From positions 686,871-720,059 of the forward strand of contig NZ_JAFLEQ010000003.1 of assembly GCF_017307055.1 (NCBI RefSeq): a stretch of 33,189 bases of DNA, in the 5' to 3' direction. Shown piece by piece: positions 23,833 through 32,232 of this stretch; position 1 is the first letter of the stretch, and each line of letters begins with the position of its first letter. Both the position numbers and the translations under genes were made by a program. A model generated the notes under the pieces. It searched no databases, was not told the origin of the DNA, and saw only the letters and a program-made list of their open reading frames with translations. This DNA comes from Corynebacterium mendelii. GTDB taxonomy: Bacteria; Actinomycetota; Actinomycetes; Mycobacteriales; Mycobacteriaceae.

Positions 23833-24705
23833 ATGTCTTCCCGCCCACCCACACTCCTGCCGGCGCCGGTGTGGCGCCGCCTGGCAAACGACCACGCCGA
23901 CCGCACCAGGCTGCTTGTCGGCGACCACATCACCCGGCGAAGCCGCGGCCAGAAACACCCGGTGTGGGATTTCCTCTTCGACTACTACATGGTCTCCCCG
24001 GCGAAACTGGCCAACTGGCATCCCGGCGTGGACCGGGGTTTGGAAGGCGAGCCGCCGCACAAAAAGTGGAAGGGCTACACCACCGTCACCGTCGACGGCA
24101 CCCCGGCGGTGGCTGTCGACCGGGACGGGGAACGCCGGCGCCACGGGAGCGAACTTGCCGCCATCGGCAGGCTGCTGGCCGCAACCGTCGACAATCCGGC
24201 GCACTTCAACTGTTTCGGGCTGCATGAATGGGCGATGGTTTACCGGCAAAAAACCCACCGGCATCCGCTGCCCCTGCGGCTGGGGCAGGAAGGAACCGAT
24301 GCGGTGGTCGACAGCCATGATCTCAAATGCACCCACATCGACGCCTACCGGTTTTTCACCCCACCGGCCAAGCCACTGAACCTGCATGTCATCACCCGGG
24401 ACAGCCAACCGGAATTCGAGCAGTGCGGCTGCCTGCACGCGACGATGGACTTATTCAAATGGGCCAAAAAAATGGGTCCCCTGGTCGACGGGGAACTGCT
24501 TCTCGACTGCTTCGAGCTGGCCAAAGACGCCCGGGTTCTGGACATGGAGGCCTCCCCCTACGACTGCCGGGAGCTGGGTTTCGGGGTGGTTGCGGTGGAA
24601 ACGGCGGAAGGAAAACGCCAGTACGTGAACCGGCAGCGCGAACTGGCGCAGCGGGCAGCCCCACTGCGCAGCCGGTTGCTCGGCATTGTTGAGGCCGTGA
24701 TGTGA
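23833..24705 (+). CDS. Conserved actinobacterial protein (often labelled 3-methyladenine DNA glycosylase)
   Basis: The 290-aa protein belongs to a conserved actinobacterial family that I remember being annotated as 3-methyladenine DNA glycosylase. Recognisable blocks are KHPVWDFLFDYYMVSP, NWHPGV, FNCFGLHEWAMVYR, HRHPLPLRLG, CTHIDAYRFFTPPAKPLNL, EQCGCLHATMDLFKWAKK, DCFELAKDARVLDMEASPYD. I see no helix-hairpin-helix or other motif of true DNA glycosylases, so the name should be treated with caution. The many conserved His, Asp and Cys residues suggest a metal-dependent or hydrolytic enzyme, which is inference. It follows the CNNM genes with a 38-bp gap and is convergent with the next gene. Confidence 0.75.
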   Translation: MSSRPPTLLPAPVWRRLANDHADRTRLLVGDHITRRSRGQKHPVWDFLFDYYMVSPAKLANWHPGVDRGLEGEPPHKKWKGYTTVTVDGTPAVAVDRDGERRRHGSELAAIGRLLAATVDNPAHFNCFGLHEWAMVYRQKTHRHPLPLRLGQEGTDAVVDSHDLKCTHIDAYRFFTPPAKPLNLHVITRDSQPEFEQCGCLHATMDLFKWAKKMGPLVDGELLLDCFELAKDARVLDMEASPYDCRELGFGVVAVETAEGKRQYVNRQRELAQRAAPLRSRLLGIVEAVM

Positions 24706-24726
24706 CAGCATCGGCCCGCCGACGGC

Positions 24727-25629
24727 CTAAAACCTGACGGCCTGAACTTTTTCGTCGGCTTTTTCTTTCAGGATCATGGCGGTGCGCAACGACTCGGAAT
24801 ACACCGGATGGGGGATTTCCCCCACTGCCTGACCATCGCCGTCGGTGAAGTAGAACCACATGGTGGTCATCTCCCCGCGGGACTGTTCGGCACAGTCGAT
24901 GTGGTAGACCACCTCCCCGTTCTCGGTCGGATAGGCGGCGGTGATGGAGGTGCCGTCAATGGTCATGCCCTCGGCGGCGCACAATGCATCCAGCCGGGAA
25001 TCCGGCCCGTGCCGGTACCACCGGCCGCCTGCATGGGCGGCCAGTTTCCGTTCCATGGCGGCAATGCTTTCCGGTTGGTGGAACACCGGACGGTCCAGCT
25101 GCCGGAAACGCTGAACCAGCCCCAGTTTGTCGCGCGCATCAGCCCAGGTGCGGCATTTTTTCAATTGCAGCGGATGAAACAGCACCACCGGATCCCCGTC
25201 GGCCACCCGGATCGAACGCACCCGGCCCTTGCGCCGTGTGAGCAGAATCTTCTCCCCCTCAAACCCGGTGAGAAAACCTTTCTTTCCGCCGGCCTGAACG
25301 ACCAGGTTCTCCAGGGCCTCCCGCCACAGCGGATCCTGCCATCTGCTGCGCAACCAGCCGGCGGTCTGCGGGGCATCCCCTGTCATCCACACCCGGATGG
25401 TGCGGTTGACCTCCGGCGGCAGTGTGCTCAGGGCCGCATCCGGGTTCTGGATTTCATTGACCGCGGCCGCGGCTTTCACCATCGACCGATACACCGGTAA
25501 GCCCCGGGCGTCTTCGGGAATGTCGGTGAACAACTGCTCTGTCTTGTTGTCCCGGCACATCACCCCGCCCAGGCCGTTGAAGGCGAAGCTGTACGGGCCG
25601 TCATCAATCCATCGTGTCTGGGCGGTCAT
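24727..25629 (-). CDS. DUF4132-like protein
   Basis: The 300-aa protein resembles the C-terminal domain of DUF4132 (MolR-like) proteins. Signs are VVLFHPLQL followed by WADARDKLGLVQRFRQLDRPVF, which corresponds to the family's HPL...W...L.....QPF.QL.R element, and the preceding block GKKGFLTGFEGEKILLTRRKGRV. The N-terminus RWIDDGPYSFAFNG is less conserved. The biochemical function of the domain is not known. AAGGAG lies 13 bp before the ATG at 25629. No signal peptide is seen. Confidence 0.6.
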   Translation of the reverse strand: MTAQTRWIDDGPYSFAFNGLGGVMCRDNKTEQLFTDIPEDARGLPVYRSMVKAAAAVNEIQNPDAALSTLPPEVNRTIRVWMTGDAPQTAGWLRSRWQDPLWREALENLVVQAGGKKGFLTGFEGEKILLTRRKGRVRSIRVADGDPVVLFHPLQLKKCRTWADARDKLGLVQRFRQLDRPVFHQPESIAAMERKLAAHAGGRWYRHGPDSRLDALCAAEGMTIDGTSITAAYPTENGEVVYHIDCAEQSRGEMTTMWFYFTDGDGQAVGEIPHPVYSESLRTAMILKEKADEKVQAVRF

Positions 25630-25930
25630 GGTGCTGCGCGTTGCTCCTTAAAGTTCCTTTTTTCGGATAACAAAGCCGTGCGGTGACAAGACTGCGGCCG
25701 GGTCTGTCCCCCACCATTTGTAGCGAACATTGTGTGTCCGGGCAGTAACAATGATCTGTCCACCCGGTGTCATCTGGATAAACGGCGGGGCGCCGTGGCG
25801 AACATCACGACACACGGGCGGGTAACACCGGCCGCACTGCGCCGGCAACATAGACTTGGGTGGTCCATCAGCCAGCGACCGGACTACCCCCGGCCGGTGG
25901 AACGCGCAGAAGAATTGAGGCACCCGCACC
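25630..25930. promoter_or_regulatory. Divergent intergenic region
   Basis: This 301-bp gap separates two divergent genes. TAGACT at 25851-25856 is a possible -10 for the plus-strand gene, giving a leader of about 70 nt. No recognisable -35, operator palindrome or small gene was seen. Confidence 0.3.
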
Positions 25931-26863
25931 ATGGCCCGCCACACCAACGGCCAGTTCACCTTCAAAGTGGCCGCCGGCCCGATTGTCATTGCGCTGGTGG
26001 TCACTCTGGTGGCCTGCATGGTGTGGTTGTGGACTGTGCAGCGTGATGCGGCAACCCGCGCCCACGACACGGTCGACCCCTGCAAGGGCCGGCAGGTCAT
26101 GCTCACTGTGGCCGGCACCCTCACCCCGGAGCTTGCCGAGCTGCTCACCGCCTTCGACAAGACCCGGCCGATTGTCGACGGCTACTGCGTACGCACCATG
26201 ACCACCGCCGATGTCAACCGGGCATCGGTGATCATCGCCCCCGGCTCCCGTGATCTTGTCGCCGACCGGATCATTGATCTGAAACTCGCCCCTTCCGGTG
26301 ACACCTGGCCTGTGGCCTACACCAGGGATGTCGGTGTGGCCCACCTTCCGATGCTCAGGATTTCCGGCGACAGCTGGACCGACCTGGCAGGCCACGGTGT
26401 GGCACTGCCCGCCCTGCCGGTTGCGGAGGAACGGGCGGTGGCTGCCCTCCGGTTGGCCGGCGGGGACAGCGCCGCAGCGGTGCGCTGGATCAAAGACAAC
26501 AACGAGTTGACCCTGGCGCGCGCCACAACCCTCAAAAGGCCGCTGGTGGCCATGGCTGAAAAAGAAGTTCCGGAAGGCTACCGGTTCACCCGTCCTGAAC
26601 CTGCAGCAATACTCCCCTTCTATGTTGTTCCGCTGACGCAATCGCCGACGGTGAACGCCCGGCAGCAACAGGCCGGCATGGCCTTTGTTTCTTTTATCGC
26701 CGAGCATGTCGACCAAAGCCTGGACCACGGTATCGATACCGGGCTTCTTGCTGATGCGGCAGCCGTCACGGCAGCAACAACAGCCACCGGGCAGCCCCAA
26801 CCGCCGGACAATGCCCCGGCGCAACCGGCCCCACCGCCTGCCGAATCCGCTGTCACCCCTTAA
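25931..26863 (+). CDS. Membrane-anchored extracellular solute-binding-like protein
   Basis: The 310-aa protein begins MARHTNGQFTFKVAAGPIVI and continues into a hydrophobic segment (residues about 15-37) that acts as a signal anchor. There is no lipobox. The extracellular part has alternating strands and helices reminiscent of periplasmic binding proteins: QVMLTVAGTLTPELAELLTA, VIIAPGSRDLVADRIIDL, then AAAVRWIKDNNEL. It ends in a Pro/Ala/Gln-rich tail (PPDNAPAQPAPPPAES). Similar proteins accompany the OdhI block in related genomes as far as I recall. Two Cys residues (in DPCKGR and GYCVRT) could form a disulfide. The ligand is unknown. Confidence 0.65.
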   Translation: MARHTNGQFTFKVAAGPIVIALVVTLVACMVWLWTVQRDAATRAHDTVDPCKGRQVMLTVAGTLTPELAELLTAFDKTRPIVDGYCVRTMTTADVNRASVIIAPGSRDLVADRIIDLKLAPSGDTWPVAYTRDVGVAHLPMLRISGDSWTDLAGHGVALPALPVAEERAVAALRLAGGDSAAAVRWIKDNNELTLARATTLKRPLVAMAEKEVPEGYRFTRPEPAAILPFYVVPLTQSPTVNARQQQAGMAFVSFIAEHVDQSLDHGIDTGLLADAAAVTAATTATGQPQPPDNAPAQPAPPPAESAVTP

Positions 26864-27189
26864 AAAAACCGTCGGGCCGGCCCTTTTCATCACCCATCCC
26901 AGCGGCCCCCCGCTGCCCCGCTGGCCGAACAACCATGCAGACCACCGTTGTCACGATTGTTGTGTGACCAACACCCATTCGTGCCATCAGCAGACACCAA
27001 GCCCCTCACCGGCACGGCGGCCCGTGTGTTATAGGTGGGTGCCCCACGACGCACCAAAGCCATACCCGCATCATGCGGATATGGCTGAAGTACAGGTGAG
27101 TTCACCAGCCCACAAGCGGGCACCTGGCATCAGGAAACGGTTGAGGGCACCCGCTCACCCGACCCAAGCGCCGGCGGCCGGGACAAAGA
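26864..27189. other. Convergent intergenic region, 326 bp
   Basis: The region lies between a plus-strand and a minus-strand gene that face each other. It contains a 29-bp near-perfect palindrome (listed separately), a GTGGG-TGC-CCCAC palindrome near 27037-27049 and, at the left end, seven A residues next to a GGGCCGGCCC palindrome that could terminate minus-strand transcripts. No gene is visible. Confidence 0.45.
27058..27086. terminator. 29-bp near-perfect palindrome, probably a bidirectional terminator
   Basis: AGCCATA-C-CCGCAT (27058-27071) and ATGCGG-A-TATGGCT (27073-27086) pair at 13 of 14 positions around a single central base. As RNA it would form a long stem with a small AT loop and one mismatch. 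It lies between convergent genes, where a bidirectional terminator is expected. It lacks a long T tract on either side. Confidence 0.5.
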
Positions 27190-27729
27190 CTAGGAAACCT
27201 TGCGGGCCTTGCGGCGTTCGGCCAGCTCGTCGCGGGCGGTCTGCGGGGCGTCATCGAGCTTCTCGGAGGGGAAGGACTCGATGGTGCCGGTCAGTTCCTT
27301 CATAATGCCCGGGATGGCGATGCCGAACACGCCCTGTCCACCGGACAACAGGTCAATGACTTCATCGCTGGAGCGGCACTCGAACACGCTCGTGCCGTCG
27401 GACACGAGGGTCAGTTGGGCGAAGTCGTCGATACCCAGATCCTTGAGTGTTTCCACGGCCAGGCGGATATTCTGCAGGGAAATACCGGTGTCCAGCAGAC
27501 CCTTGACAATCTTGAGGACCAGAATGTCTTTGAAGGAATACAGCCTCTGCGTACCTGAGCCGCGGGCGGAGCGAATCGACGGCACCACCAGTTTGGTGCG
27601 CGCCCAGTAGTCGAGCTGACGGTAGGTGATGCCCGCCACCTGGCAGGCGATCGGGACACGGTAGCCGACTTCCTCGTCGGGCCCCATATCAAACAATGAC
27701 TCCTGGACGGGGCGATCTTCTTCGGACAC
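27190..27729 (-). CDS. MerR-family transcriptional regulator (Rv1830 type)
   Basis: The 179-aa protein has an N-terminal winged helix of the MerR family: GYRVPIACQVAGITYRQLDY, then WARTKLVVPSIR, GSGTQRLYSFKDILVLKIV and TGISLQNIRLAVETL. The C-terminal half (FECRSSDEVIDLLSGGQGVF, then GIAIPGIMKELTGTI) is shared with the mycobacterial protein Rv1830 and has no metal-binding cysteines. The start is a GTG at 27729, preceded by AAGGAG with 6-bp spacing. An upstream in-frame ATG at 27786 has no such site. The related genes lie next to garA/odhI in mycobacteria and corynebacteria, as here. Confidence 0.9.
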   Translation of the reverse strand: MSEEDRPVQESLFDMGPDEEVGYRVPIACQVAGITYRQLDYWARTKLVVPSIRSARGSGTQRLYSFKDILVLKIVKGLLDTGISLQNIRLAVETLKDLGIDDFAQLTLVSDGTSVFECRSSDEVIDLLSGGQGVFGIAIPGIMKELTGTIESFPSEKLDDAPQTARDELAERRKARKVS

Positions 27730-27899
27730 GGTGAACTCCTTGGCGCTTGCACGTAATTGTAAGGGTGAACGCTCGCCGCTTGCCACGGACGCGGATACAC
27801 CGGTTATGGTTCTTTTTCTACCAGGTGGATCCTATTCGACTGTGGCGCTAACGCGACAGCCCTCCTGCGGTGCGGAAGGCCTTAAAGTCCTCACCCTTG

Positions 27900-27915
27900 A
27901 CTTCTGTAGAGAAGT
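27900..27915. promoter_or_regulatory. MerR-type operator-like palindrome between the two merR genes
   Basis: ACTTCT-GTAG-AGAAGT is a perfect inverted repeat. On the plus strand TTGACT (27897-27902) overlaps its left end and TAAATA lies 20 bp further on (27923-27928), the long spacer typical of MerR-activated promoters. No plus-strand gene follows. It could instead serve the downstream minus-strand MerR gene as an upstream operator. The remaining 27730-28092 sequence holds no gene. Confidence 0.45.
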
Positions 27916-28021
27916 GTAGGTGTAAATACTCACGTTGTCATCTTCAGTCACACAAACCCCATCTTTCACAGATTCCCGAAGGGGTATAACTACCCCCATG
28001 AGGTCCCGGGGCGGTGACGGC

Positions 28022-28054
28022 AAAAAAGCAGGGGCAGCCTGTCCGGCTGCCCCT
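28022..28054 (-). terminator. Strong intrinsic terminator after ftsR
   Basis: On the minus strand AGGGGCAGCC and GGCTGCCCCT (28054-28045 and 28039-28030) form a perfect 10-bp stem with a 5-nt loop. GC and TTTTTT (28027-28022) follow. It ends the gene whose stop codon is at 28093. Confidence 0.92.
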
Positions 28055-28092
28055 GGTCCACGCTGCTGTGCAGGCTGTTGTGCGCCGAGACG

Positions 28093-28821
28093 TCAGTCGC
28101 GCAGACCGTTTTTGACGAATGCGGCATGCAGCGACACCACCAGCGAGGACAGCTGCATGGACAGATCTTCGGCATGCAAGGCGGCATCTTCTTTGTGTTT
28201 GGCCGCCCGGCGGGTCGCCACCTGGGAGATCAGGGCGCTCTGCCGGTCGGCGGCATGCTTGAGCTGTTTGACGTGGCGGACATCCAGTCCGAATTGGGCC
28301 AGCGCCTGCGCGGTGGAGGCGATAACCGCATCGTCGGCGGTGAACAGTCCCGTGGTGTCGGGGCTGATGATTTTTTCCGCCACCAGGCTGGAGACGAACT
28401 CACGGTCCACACCGGCCCGCTGGGCGACATCGGCATCGGTCAGACGCACCGCTTCCCCGGATTTGAAATCCTGCGGGCTGATCAGGGCGTGGCTCGATCC
28501 GCTGGCACCCATGATCGCGGTGACGGTTCCGTCATCCATGGCGTCAAGCTGTTCCTTGATCACTTTCAGCGGCAGATAATTGTCGCGCTGATTGACCAGG
28601 ATGTAGCGGACACGTTCAATGTCGGCTTCGGTGAAACGCCGGTAGCGGCTGTCGGTGCGCCGCGGGCTGATGAGGCCTTCCGTCTCGTAGTAGCGGATGC
28701 GTGAGACCGTCAGATCGGGAAACTCCGGCTGGAGTCGCTCGAGCACGGCACCGATGTTCATGGTTTTCTGACTCGGCACCGCTTTCGCGGACAACTGCTT
28801 GGGTACGGCGTTCAACGGCAT
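28093..28821 (-). CDS. ftsR: MerR-family regulator, FtsR/Rv1828 type
   Basis: The 242-aa protein has a MerR helix-turn-helix near its N-terminus: NIGAVLERLQPEFPDLTVSR, then IRYYETEGLISPRR, YRRFTEADIERVRYIL and NYLPLKVIKEQLDAM. The remainder (VRLTDADVAQRAGVDREFV and a long C-terminal helix) fits the Rv1828/FtsR family. In Corynebacterium glutamicum, FtsR is an activator of ftsZ, so this gene probably links to cell division. The ATG at 28821 has AAGG very close upstream, so the exact start is uncertain; a later start is possible because the conserved part begins about residue 21. It is encoded just downstream of odhI. Confidence 0.88.
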   Translation of the reverse strand: MPLNAVPKQLSAKAVPSQKTMNIGAVLERLQPEFPDLTVSRIRYYETEGLISPRRTDSRYRRFTEADIERVRYILVNQRDNYLPLKVIKEQLDAMDDGTVTAIMGASGSSHALISPQDFKSGEAVRLTDADVAQRAGVDREFVSSLVAEKIISPDTTGLFTADDAVIASTAQALAQFGLDVRHVKQLKHAADRQSALISQVATRRAAKHKEDAALHAEDLSMQLSSLVVSLHAAFVKNGLRD

Positions 28822-28944
28822 TCACCTTGCGGAAATAAAGAGTCTGTCAGGCCCGCACCACCCGGAAGGGGCGGCGCGGAAACCTGCTTGCCGGCAATGA
28901 ACCGGGCATCGGGGGCTGTGGTTGCCCCACACCGGCCCGTCGTC

Positions 28945-28974
28945 TGTGCAACCGGTGGTTGTACCGGTTGCACA
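28945..28974. terminator. Perfect 12-bp hairpin between odhI and ftsR
   Basis: TGTGCAACCGGT (28945-28956) and ACCGGTTGCACA (28963-28974) pair perfectly around a 6-nt loop. It lies 136 bp downstream of the odhI stop codon and upstream of ftsR, both on the minus strand. No T tract follows, so it could be a U-less terminator, a processing site or an operator. Confidence 0.5.
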
Positions 28975-29110
28975 CACGTCACAGCCGCTGTGGGCAATGG
29001 AAGAAATACTACCGTCCGGCGCAGGCAGCCGGAGCCGGATTTTTGTCCCGTCCCCCCATGGGTGGCGGAAACCCTGTCCCGGGCTGCGGCTTACGCGGCG
29101 GAAAGCGGGG

Positions 29111-29536
29111 TTACTTGCCCAAAATGAAGGCGAGACGGAACTTGCCGATCTGGATTTCGTCACCATCGTGGAGAACCTCGGAGTCTTTCGGCTCACGGTT
29201 GACGTAGGTGCCGTTGAGGCTGCCCAGATCGACCACGGTGAATTCACCGTCGTTGATGCGGAATTCCGCGTGTCTGCGCGAGACTGTCACATCATCGAGG
29301 AAAATATCCGACTCCGGGTGACGCCCGGCGGCGGTGGTTGGCTGATCGAGGAGGAAACGAGCCCCGGCATTGGGGCCGCGTTTGACGACCAGGAGAGCGG
29401 ATCCGGCGGGAATTTTAGTGTTCTCCGAGGAGGGAACCTGGCTACCTGCACCCGATTCCATCTCCTTGAGCAGATCGGCCCGGAAAACCGAGGTTGTTTC
29501 GGCCTGGGCCTCGGGGTAGCCGGTGTTCTCGCTCAT
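29111..29536 (-). CDS. odhI: FHA-domain inhibitor of 2-oxoglutarate dehydrogenase
   Basis: OdhI (GarA in mycobacteria) binds and inhibits the E1 subunit of 2-oxoglutarate dehydrogenase when unphosphorylated, thereby directing 2-oxoglutarate towards glutamate. Phosphorylation by PknG and other Ser/Thr kinases releases the inhibition. The 141-aa protein keeps the N-terminal site with Thr14 and Thr15 in ETTSVFRADLLKEME. The FHA domain follows with GRHPESDIFLDDVTVSRRHA and DLGSLNGTYVNREP, containing the phosphothreonine-binding Arg, Ser and Asn. The ATG at 29536 follows AAAGGA and places the two threonines at their usual numbers. Confidence 0.97.
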   Translation of the reverse strand: MSENTGYPEAQAETTSVFRADLLKEMESGAGSQVPSSENTKIPAGSALLVVKRGPNAGARFLLDQPTTAAGRHPESDIFLDDVTVSRRHAEFRINDGEFTVVDLGSLNGTYVNREPKDSEVLHDGDEIQIGKFRLAFILGK

Positions 29537-29916
29537 GGGCGTGTCATTCCTTTCCTCAGCGCGCACCGCGTGCGGTCGCGCGCATCCGACCAGCGTCGGT
29601 GTTGTCAGCTAGGTACGTATTTTTAAGTGTAATAGCAGGTACAGCCTCACCCGCGCCGCTGAACAAAAGCGGGGCGGGCATGTGCGCCTGCGGGGTTCAC
29701 ACCCGGTCACCCGGGTTGATGTGAACGCCTGCCGGGGCATGGTGTTCGATAACCGGCGCCACCGGAAACCTCCGGTGCGCGGTAGGCACCATCATAGCCA
29801 ATAGAGCCTGCCCCGGGCAGCTTGGCCGGACCGTCGCCTGATGCCCTGTCGCGGCTACACCCGTCACCGTCGGCGGGAGGGCGAAAACAAAGGTATTCCT
29901 CCCCGGCAGGGGGGGA
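29537..29916 (-). promoter_or_regulatory. odhI upstream region
   Basis: The 380-bp gap between secA2 and odhI has a good -10 hexamer on the minus strand, TATGAT (29796-29791), without a clear -35. A second AT-rich stretch near 29610-29635 (TTAAAAATAC on the minus strand) could be a proximal promoter. Hairpins lie at 29760-29777 (CACCGGA/TCCGGTG, 4-nt loop) and 29695-29726 (GTTCAC/GTGAAC with an inner CCCGG/CCGGG). No gene is evident. An untranslated leader of up to about 250 nt with these hairpins is possible. Confidence 0.4.
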
Positions 29917-32232
29917 CTAGTCCTTGGCCACCGGGCTTCCGCCGAACATCAGCCGCACGGCCTTTTTCAGTTTGTTGCCGTTCGACGACAGGGGGTTGTC
30001 ATTGACCATGTAGGTCCAGGTGGCCGAGGGACGGGCCAGACCCTCTTCTTCCAGGTGCGCGCCGTCATTGTCGATGCGCACCCGGGTGAAAGTGTCCACG
30101 GCCTCCTCCATCGCCCGTTCGGCCAACTGCTTGAACTCGTGGACGGCGATGCGGTGGTATTCATCCAGTGGGGTTTCCCGGGCGATGGCCCGCAGGTGAA
30201 TGGATTCCCGGACATCGTCAAGCAGCGCCAGATGATCCGACCAGCCGTTGTCGAGGTGGTAGAGCATCACGTCACGGGCCGCCTGCACCAGCACCCCATG
30301 GTCGACGGTGGCCTCCAGCTCCTCGACCCGCCCGGGCACCCGGGACCGGAAGGATTCCAGTGCGGCGTCAGTGTCGAGAATCTCCCCCCGGCGTTCATCG
30401 ATGATGATGCGCTGGTCGGCGATCAGCTTGTTGTATTTCCACGTCTGGGAGTGGATTTCCAGCAGCTGGCCTTCAGTGACCCGCTGGCAGTGCTCCACAT
30501 AGTCGCGGATGCGTTTGGAATCGATCATGCCGAACTGGTCCGGGTTGGCGGTGATGTCTTCCCCGGCGCCACCGGTGGTGACCATGTCGTCTTCCAGGGA
30601 CACGAAAAACAGGCTGGAGCCGGGATCACCCTGCCGGCCGGCCCGTCCGCGCAGCTGATTGTCCAGCCGTGAGGAACGGTGGCGGCCGGTCCCCAGAACA
30701 AACAGTCCACCGGCTTCAGCAACCCGGTCGTGGTCGCGCTCGTCGGCCCCGCCGAGTTTGATGTCGGTGCCGCGCCCGGCCATCTGGGTGGAGACGGTGA
30801 CTTTGCCGTATTCCCCGGCCTGGGCGATGATTTCTGCCTCCGCCCAGTCGTTTTTGGCGTTGAGGACATTGGTCTCAATGTCGAATTCGGCGAGTTTGGC
30901 GGCCAATTCCTCCGACTCGGCAACATCCTGGGTGCCGACGAGAATCGGCTGCCCGGTGGCGTGCACCCGCCGGATTTCATCGACGATGGCATCGTTTTTC
31001 TGCTTCATCGTCGCATACACGCGGTCGGCCTCGTCGAAACGGATCAGCTCTTTGTTGCGGTCGATAACCGACACTTTCAGCTGGTAGAACTGGGCCAGCT
31101 GGTCGGTGGCCTCCACCGCGGTACCGGTCATGCCGCACACCGTCGGGTAACGGTGCAACAACGCCTGCAGCGTGATGGTGTCAAGGATCCGGCCACCCTC
31201 GGTGACAGCCAGGCCTTCTTTTGCTTCCACCGCAGCCTGCAGGCCATCGGGCCACCGCTGCAGATCAGCAACCCGCCCCTTGGAGGCGTCGATCAACGCA
31301 ACTTTGCCGTCGCGGATCAGATAGTGGACATCGCGCAGCAGAAGCTCCTGGGCGTGCAGGGCCAGGTTGACCTGCACCAGGGTGGTGCCCACATGTTCGT
31401 CGTCGTAGAGGGAATCAATGCCCAGGGCGCGTTCGACTTTGTCGGCTCCCTGCTCGGTGAGAAACACATTGCGGCGGTCATCATCGGTGGTGAAATCGGT
31501 TCCCTGCCGCAGGTTTTTCACCAGCTCGGTGATCTTTCCCTGCGGGGCGCTACCCGGTTGTGAACCGGCCAGGACCAGCGGCACGAGGGCTTCATCGACC
31601 AGCACCGAATCGGCTTCGTCGACAATGGCCACATCGGCGCCGTGCTGGACGGCATCCTCGCGCCGGGTGATCAGCTGGTCACGCAGAACATCAAAGCCGA
31701 TCTCGTTGACCGGCCCGTAGACAATGTCGCGGGCGTAGACCTCCCGGCGTTCACCGGGGGTCATTTTCTCGGTGATCGCCCCCACCGACAGGCCGAAAAA
31801 CTCCACCAGCGGGCGCATCCATTCCGCGTCACGGTGCGCCAGATAGTCGTTGACGGTGATCGCATGAACCGTGTGCCCCATCAGACCGTAGCCGGTCGCG
31901 GCCATCGCGCCGACCAGGGTTTTGCCCTCACCGGTGGCCATGTGGATGACGTCACCGGCCAGAAGCCTCAAACAGGCCTGCGCCTGCGGGGGAAAAGGGG
32001 TCAGCCCCAGGGTGCGTTGGCTGGCCACCGACAGCACGGCCAGAAATCCCGCCGGGTCGGTGATTTTTTTGTCGCTGACCATCGACCGGGCTTTGTCGGC
32101 CAGCTCTTTGTCCGACAGGCGGTTCAATTCCTCCTGCGCCTGGGATGCTTTCGCCACGATCTGCCGGGATTTTTTCTGGCTGCGGCCCGACTGACCCCCC
32201 ATCGCTTTCCAGAACCAGCCAAAACCGGCCAC
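29917..32232 (-). CDS. secA2: Accessory preprotein translocase ATPase SecA2
   Basis: The 771-aa protein is a SecA ATPase shorter than housekeeping SecA1. Motifs are Walker A MATGEGKTLV, HAITVNDYLAHRDAEWM, YGPVNEIGFDVLRD, Walker B VDEADSVLVDEA, CGMTGTA, VSTQMAGRGTDIKLGG and LRGRAGRQGDPGSS. The C-terminal linker and zinc-binding tail of SecA1 are absent; the protein ends in LMFGGSPVAKD. In actinobacteria SecA2 exports a subset of proteins with the SecYEG channel. The start codon is GTG at 32232 with GGGAGTGG about 7 bp upstream. A CCGGCGGG/CCCGCCGG hairpin (32272-32292) lies in its leader. The position next to odhI is conserved in relatives. Confidence 0.95.
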   Translation of the reverse strand: MAGFGWFWKAMGGQSGRSQKKSRQIVAKASQAQEELNRLSDKELADKARSMVSDKKITDPAGFLAVLSVASQRTLGLTPFPPQAQACLRLLAGDVIHMATGEGKTLVGAMAATGYGLMGHTVHAITVNDYLAHRDAEWMRPLVEFFGLSVGAITEKMTPGERREVYARDIVYGPVNEIGFDVLRDQLITRREDAVQHGADVAIVDEADSVLVDEALVPLVLAGSQPGSAPQGKITELVKNLRQGTDFTTDDDRRNVFLTEQGADKVERALGIDSLYDDEHVGTTLVQVNLALHAQELLLRDVHYLIRDGKVALIDASKGRVADLQRWPDGLQAAVEAKEGLAVTEGGRILDTITLQALLHRYPTVCGMTGTAVEATDQLAQFYQLKVSVIDRNKELIRFDEADRVYATMKQKNDAIVDEIRRVHATGQPILVGTQDVAESEELAAKLAEFDIETNVLNAKNDWAEAEIIAQAGEYGKVTVSTQMAGRGTDIKLGGADERDHDRVAEAGGLFVLGTGRHRSSRLDNQLRGRAGRQGDPGSSLFFVSLEDDMVTTGGAGEDITANPDQFGMIDSKRIRDYVEHCQRVTEGQLLEIHSQTWKYNKLIADQRIIIDERRGEILDTDAALESFRSRVPGRVEELEATVDHGVLVQAARDVMLYHLDNGWSDHLALLDDVRESIHLRAIARETPLDEYHRIAVHEFKQLAERAMEEAVDTFTRVRIDNDGAHLEEEGLARPSATWTYMVNDNPLSSNGNKLKKAVRLMFGGSPVAKD

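Noticed and set aside
28922..29626. 234-aa plus-strand ORF opposite odhI
   Set aside because: Antisense shadow of odhI, whose protein is clearly recognised.
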